Positions 60,091 to 64,000 of a stretch of DNA of 64,000 nucleotides are shown one piece after another. The notes beneath the pieces are model-generated. The model searched no databases. It was not told where the DNA came from and saw only the letters and a program-made list of their open reading frames with translations. Numbering within the stretch: the stretch's first letter is position 1; each line of letters starts with the position of its first letter. The translations under genes and the position numbers were made by a program. This DNA is from Argopecten irradians (Eukaryota; Mollusca; Bivalvia; Pectinida; Pectinidae), in the NCBI RefSeq assembly GCF_041381155.1, contig NC_091134.1:6128255-6192254 (forward strand), written 5' to 3'.

Positions 60091-63000
60091 CTATAGTGAT
60101 GGTACCACTGAAGTGTTAGGGATGACTGACTGATCTGTTGTTAGTCCATCAGTCTCCAGTGATGGTACCACTGCAGAGTTAGGGATGACTGACTGATCTG
60201 TTGTTAGTCCATCAGTCTCCAGTGATGGTACCTCTGAAGTGATAGAGATGACTGACTGATCTGTTGTAAGTCCATCAGTCCCCAGTGATGGTACCTCTGA
60301 AGTGATAGAGATGACTGACTGATCTGTTGTTAGTCCATCAGTCCCCAGTGATGGTACCTCTGAAGTGATAGGGATGACTGACTGATCTGTTGTTAGTCCA
60401 TCAGTCCCCAGTGATGGTACCTCTGTAGTGATAGAGATGACTGACTGATCTGTTGTTAGTCCATCAGTCCCCAGTGATGGTACCTCTGTAGTGATAGAGA
60501 TGATTGACTGATCTGTTGTTAGTCCATCAGTCTCCAGTGATGGTACCTCTGAAGTGATAGAGATGACTGACTGATCTGTTGTTAGTCCATCAGTCTCAAG
60601 TGATGGTACCTCTGAAGTAAAAGAGATGACTGACTGATCTGTTGTTAGTCCATCAGTCCTCAGTGATGGTACCTCTGAAGTGTTAGGGATGACTGACTGA
60701 TCTGTTGTTAGTCCATCAGTCTCCAGTGATGGTATCTCTGAAGTGATAGAGATGACTGACTGATCTGTTGTTAGTCCATCAGTCCCCAGTGATGGTACCA
60801 CTGAAGTGATAGGGATGACTGACTGATCTGTTGTTAGTCCATCAGTCTCCAGTGATGGTACCACTGCAGTGTTAGGGATGACTGACTGATCTGTTGTTAG
60901 TCCATCAGTCTCCAGTGATGGTACCTCTGTAGTGATAGAGATGACTGACTGATCTGTTGTTAGTCCATCAGTCTCCAGTGATGGTACCTCTGAAGTGATA
61001 GAGATGACTGACTGATCTGTTGTTAGTCCATCAGTCTCAAGTGATGGTACCTCTGAAGTAAAAGAGATGACTGACTGATCTGTTGTTAGTCCATCAGTCC
61101 CCAGTGATGGTACCTCTGAAGTGATAGAGATGACTGACTGATCTGTTGTTAGTCCATCAGTCCCCAGTGATGGTACCTCTGTAGTGATAGAGATGACTGA
61201 CTGATCTGTTGTTAGTCCAGCAGTCTCCAGTGATGGTACCTCTGAAGTGATAGAGATGACTGACTGATCTGTTGTTAGTCCATCAGTCTCAAGTGATGGT
61301 ACCTCTGAAGTGATAGGGATGACTGACTGATCTGTTGTTAGTCCATCAGTCCCCAGTGATGGTACCTCTGAAGTGTTAGGGATGACTGACTGATCTGTTG
61401 TTAGTCCACCAGTCTCCAGTGATGATATCTCTGAAGTGATAGAGATGACTGACTGATTTGTTGTTAGTCCATCAGTCCCCAGTGATGGTACCTCTGAAGT
61501 GATAGAGATGACTGACTGATCTGTTGTTAGTCCATCAGTCTCCACTGATGGTACCTCTGAAGTGATAGGGATGACTGACTGATCTGTTGTTAGTCCATCA
61601 GTCCCCAGTGATGGTACCTCTGAAGTGATAGGGATGACTGACTGATCTGTTGTTAGTCCATCAGTCTCCAGTGATGGTACCTCTGAAGTAATAGAGATGA
61701 CTGACTGATCTGTTGTTAGTCCATCAGTCTCCAGTGATGGTCCCTCTGAAGTGGTAGAGATGACTGACTGATCTGTTGTTAGTCCATCAGTCTCCAGTGA
61801 TGGTCCCTCTGAAGTGATAGAGATGACTGACTGATCTGTTGTTAGTCCATCAGTCTCCAGTGATGGTATCTCTGAAGTGATAGGGATGACTGACTGATCT
61901 GTTGTTAGTCCATAAGTCCCCAGTGATGGTACCTCTGAAGTGTTAGGGATGACTGACTGATTTGTTGTTAGTCCATCAGTCCCCAGTGATGGTACCTCTG
62001 AAGTGATAGAGATGACTGACTGATCTGTTGTTAGTCCATCAGTCTCCACTGATGGTACCTCTGAAGTGATAGGGATGACTGACTGATCTGTTGTTAGTCC
62101 ATCAGTCCCCAGTGATGGTACCTCTGAAGTGATAGGGATGACTGACTGATCTGTTGTTAGTCCATCAGTCTCCAGTGATGGTACCTCTGAAGTAATAGAG
62201 ATGACTGACTGATCTGTTGTTAGTCCATCAGTCTCCAGTGATGGTCCCTCTGAAGTGGTAGAGATGACTGACTGATCTGTTGTTAGTCCATCAGTCTCCA
62301 GTGATGGTCCCTCTGAAGTGATAGAGATGACTGACTGATCTGTTGTTAGTCCATCAGTCTCCAGTGATGGTATCTCTGAAGTGATAGGGATGACTGACTG
62401 ATCTGTTGTTAGTCCATAAGTCCCCAGTGATGGTACCTCTGAAGTGTTAGGGATGACTGACTGATTTGTTGTTAGTCCATCAGTCCCCAGTGATGGTACC
62501 TCTGAAGTGATAGAGATGACTGACTGATCTGTTGTTAGTCCATCAGTCCCCAGTGATGGTACCTCTGAAGTGATAGAGATGACTGACTGATCTGTTGTTA
62601 GTCCATCAGTCTCAAGTGATGGTACCTCTGAAGTAAAAGAGATGACTGACTGATCTGTTGTTAGTCCATCAGTCCCCAGTGATGGTACCTCTGAAGTGAT
62701 AGAGATGACTGACTGATCTGTTGTTAGTCCATCAGTCCCCAGTGATGGTACCTCTGTAGTGATAGAGATGACTGACTGATCTGTTGTTAGTCCATCAGTC
62801 TCCAGTGATGGTACCTCTGAAGTGATAGAGATGACTGACTGATCTGTTGTTAGTCCATCAGTCTCAAGTGATGGTACCTCTGAAGTGATAGGGATGACTG
62901 ACTGATCTGTTGTTAGTCCATCAGTCCCCAGTGATGGTACCTCTGAAGTGTTAGGGATGACTGACTGATCTGTTGTTAGTCCACCAGTCTCCAGTGATGA

Positions 63001-64000
63001 TATCTCTGAAGTGATAGAGATGACTGACTGATTTGTTGTTAGTCCATCAGTCCCCAGTGATGGTACCTCTGAAGTGATAGAGATGACTGACTGATCTGTT
63101 GTTAGTCCATCAGTCTCCACTGATGGTACCTCTGAAGTGATAGGGATGACTGACTGATCTGTTGTTAGTCCATCAGTCCCCAGTGATGGTACCTCTGAAG
63201 TGATAGGGATGACTGACTGATCTGTTGTTAGTCCATCAGTCTCCAGTGATGGTACCTCTGAAGTAATAGAGATGACTGACTGATCTGTTGTTAGTCCATC
63301 AGTCTCCAGTGATGGTCCCTCTGAAGTGGTAGAGATGACTGACTGATCTGTTGTTAGTCCATCAGTCTCCAGTGATGGTCCCTCTGAAGTGATAGAGATG
63401 ACTGACTGATCTGTTGTTAGTCCATCAGTCTCCAGTGATGGTATCTCTGAAGTGATAGAGATGACTGACTGATCTGTTGTTAGTCCATAAGTCCCCAGTG
63501 ATGGTACCTCTGAAGTGTTAGGGATGACTGACTGATTTGTTGTTAGTCCATCAGTCCCCAGTGATGGTACCTCTGAAGTGATAGAGATGACTGACTGATC
63601 TGTTGTTAGTCCATCAGTCCCCAGTGATGGTACCTCTGAAGTGATAGAGATGACTGACTGATCTGTTGTTAGTCCATCAGTCCCCAGTGATGGTACCTCT
63701 GAAGTGATAGAGATGACTGACTGAACTGTTGTTAGTCCATCAGTCTCCAGTGATGGTACCTCTGAAGTGATAGAGATGACTGACTGATCTGTTGTTAGTC
63801 CATCAGTCTCCAGTGATGGAACCTCTGTAGTGATAGAGATGACTGACTGATCTGTTGTTAGTCCATCAGTCTCCAGTGATGGTACCTCTGAAGTGATAGA
63901 GATGACTGACTGATCTGTTGTTAGTCCATCAGTCCCCAGTGATGGTACCTCTGAAGTGATAGAGATGACTGACTGATCTGTTGTTAGTCCATCAGTCTCC
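60091..64000 (-). CDS. Thr/Ser-rich tandem-repeat protein (mucin-like), 3' part, runs off the window
   Basis: A single minus-strand frame is open from the window edge to a TAG at 60093-60091, at least 1,303 codons. It consists of 62 units of 21 residues of the form LTTDQSVISITSEVPSLETD, with changes at a few positions (S/P, I/N, E/V/G, E/G). Every unit is exactly 63 bp and none carries a stop. The composition (Thr, Ser, Asp, Glu, no Cys) fits an extracellular O-glycosylated repeat region, but no known domain is visible. There is no in-frame ATG in the array, so the N-terminus lies upstream of the window. It may instead be a non-coding minisatellite that is open by chance of unit length. Confidence 0.5.
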   Translation of the reverse strand, partial: ETDGLTTDQSVISITSEVPSLGTDGLTTDQSVISITSEVPSLETDGLTTDQSVISITTEVPSLETDGLTTDQSVISITSEVPSLETDGLTTVQSVISITSEVPSLGTDGLTTDQSVISITSEVPSLGTDGLTTDQSVISITSEVPSLGTDGLTTNQSVIPNTSEVPSLGTYGLTTDQSVISITSEIPSLETDGLTTDQSVISITSEGPSLETDGLTTDQSVISTTSEGPSLETDGLTTDQSVISITSEVPSLETDGLTTDQSVIPITSEVPSLGTDGLTTDQSVIPITSEVPSVETDGLTTDQSVISITSEVPSLGTDGLTTNQSVISITSEISSLETGGLTTDQSVIPNTSEVPSLGTDGLTTDQSVIPITSEVPSLETDGLTTDQSVISITSEVPSLETDGLTTDQSVISITTEVPSLGTDGLTTDQSVISITSEVPSLGTDGLTTDQSVISFTSEVPSLETDGLTTDQSVISITSEVPSLGTDGLTTDQSVISITSEVPSLGTDGLTTNQSVIPNTSEVPSLGTYGLTTDQSVIPITSEIPSLETDGLTTDQSVISITSEGPSLETDGLTTDQSVISTTSEGPSLETDGLTTDQSVISITSEVPSLETDGLTTDQSVIPITSEVPSLGTDGLTTDQSVIPITSEVPSVETDGLTTDQSVISITSEVPSLGTDGLTTNQSVIPNTSEVPSLGTYGLTTDQSVIPITSEIPSLETDGLTTDQSVISITSEGPSLETDGLTTDQSVISTTSEGPSLETDGLTTDQSVISITSEVPSLETDGLTTDQSVIPITSEVPSLGTDGLTTDQSVIPITSEVPSVETDGLTTDQSVISITSEVPSLGTDGLTTNQSVISITSEISSLETGGLTTDQSVIPNTSEVPSLGTDGLTTDQSVIPITSEVPSLETDGLTTDQSVISITSEVPSLETAGLTTDQSVISITTEVPSLGTDGLTTDQSVISITSEVPSLGTDGLTTDQSVISFTSEVPSLETDGLTTDQSVISITSEVPSLETDGLTTDQSVISITTEVPSLETDGLTTDQSVIPNTAVVPSLETDGLTTDQSVIPITSVVPSLGTDGLTTDQSVISITSEIPSLETDGLTTDQSVIPNTSEVPSLRTDGLTTDQSVISFTSEVPSLETDGLTTDQSVISITSEVPSLETDGLTTDQSIISITTEVPSLGTDGLTTDQSVISITTEVPSLGTDGLTTDQSVIPITSEVPSLGTDGLTTDQSVISITSEVPSLGTDGLTTDQSVISITSEVPSLETDGLTTDQSVIPNSAVVPSLETDGLTTDQSVIPNTSVVPSL
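60091..64000 (-). repeat. 63-bp minisatellite with higher-order structure, 62 units
   Basis: Unit variants recur in blocks. A rare CATAAGTCC variant occurs near 61911, 62415 and 63486, and a rare CCACCAGTC variant near 61407 and 62981. The spacings are 504 bp (8 units), 1,071 bp (17 units) and about 1,575 bp (25 units). This shows duplication of whole blocks as well as of single units. Confidence 0.9.

Overview
The window is animal nuclear DNA, almost certainly from a bivalve mollusc. The genes are split by GT-AG introns. The intergenic and intronic DNA is packed with repeat families that I recognise as typical of bivalves: elements opening with ACAAGAGGCCC and closing with GGTGAGCTAA or GATGACCTAA around a core of 120-180 bp tandem units, tRNA-derived SINEs, and MITEs. 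The species cannot be fixed from sequence alone. There are no bacterial genes, operons or CRISPR arrays.

Three protein genes can be assembled exon by exon. (1) CYB5D1, a cytochrome-b5-domain ciliary protein, plus strand, 6577-9444, four exons, 215 residues. (2) A short-chain dehydrogenase/reductase of the RDH10/SDR16C retinol dehydrogenase group, minus strand, 34988-16594, six exons, 332 residues; its introns hold most of the repeats between 17.6 and 34.7 kb. (3) Selenocysteine lyase SCLY, plus strand, about 35292-56998, twelve firm exons and one tentative first exon, about 447 residues. Genes 2 and 3 are head to head with about 300 bp between their starts. A fourth, partial minus-strand reading frame (64000-60091) is a Thr/Ser-rich protein made of 62 units of 21 residues and runs off the window edge.

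Region by region: 1-6.5 kb, a TIR element, a SINE-like copy, a tandem-core element and a small TIR element; 6.5-9.6 kb, CYB5D1; 9.7-16.5 kb, MITE and tandem-core elements; 16.6-35.0 kb, the SDR gene, including a head-to-tail pair of 4.2-4.7 kb Helitron-like units; 35.0-57.2 kb, SCLY; 57.2-60.1 kb, nothing recognised; 60.1-64.0 kb, the 63-bp coding-like array.

The most unusual structure is inside SCLY. Two different introns (4 and 6) begin with long minisatellites whose repeat unit contains the end of the preceding exon together with its 5' splice site. About 125 copies of a 57-bp unit carry AACAGAG|GTAAGT, and about 57 copies of 45/54-bp units carry AATACAG|GTAAAC. The gene therefore carries close to 180 copies of its own splice donors downstream of the true ones. 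Other notable points are a 9-bp target duplication around a Mutator-like MITE that contains a decayed LTR retrotransposon, and dense nuclear-receptor-type (AGGTCA) and YY1-like (AAAATGGCGG) motifs carried by the repeats.
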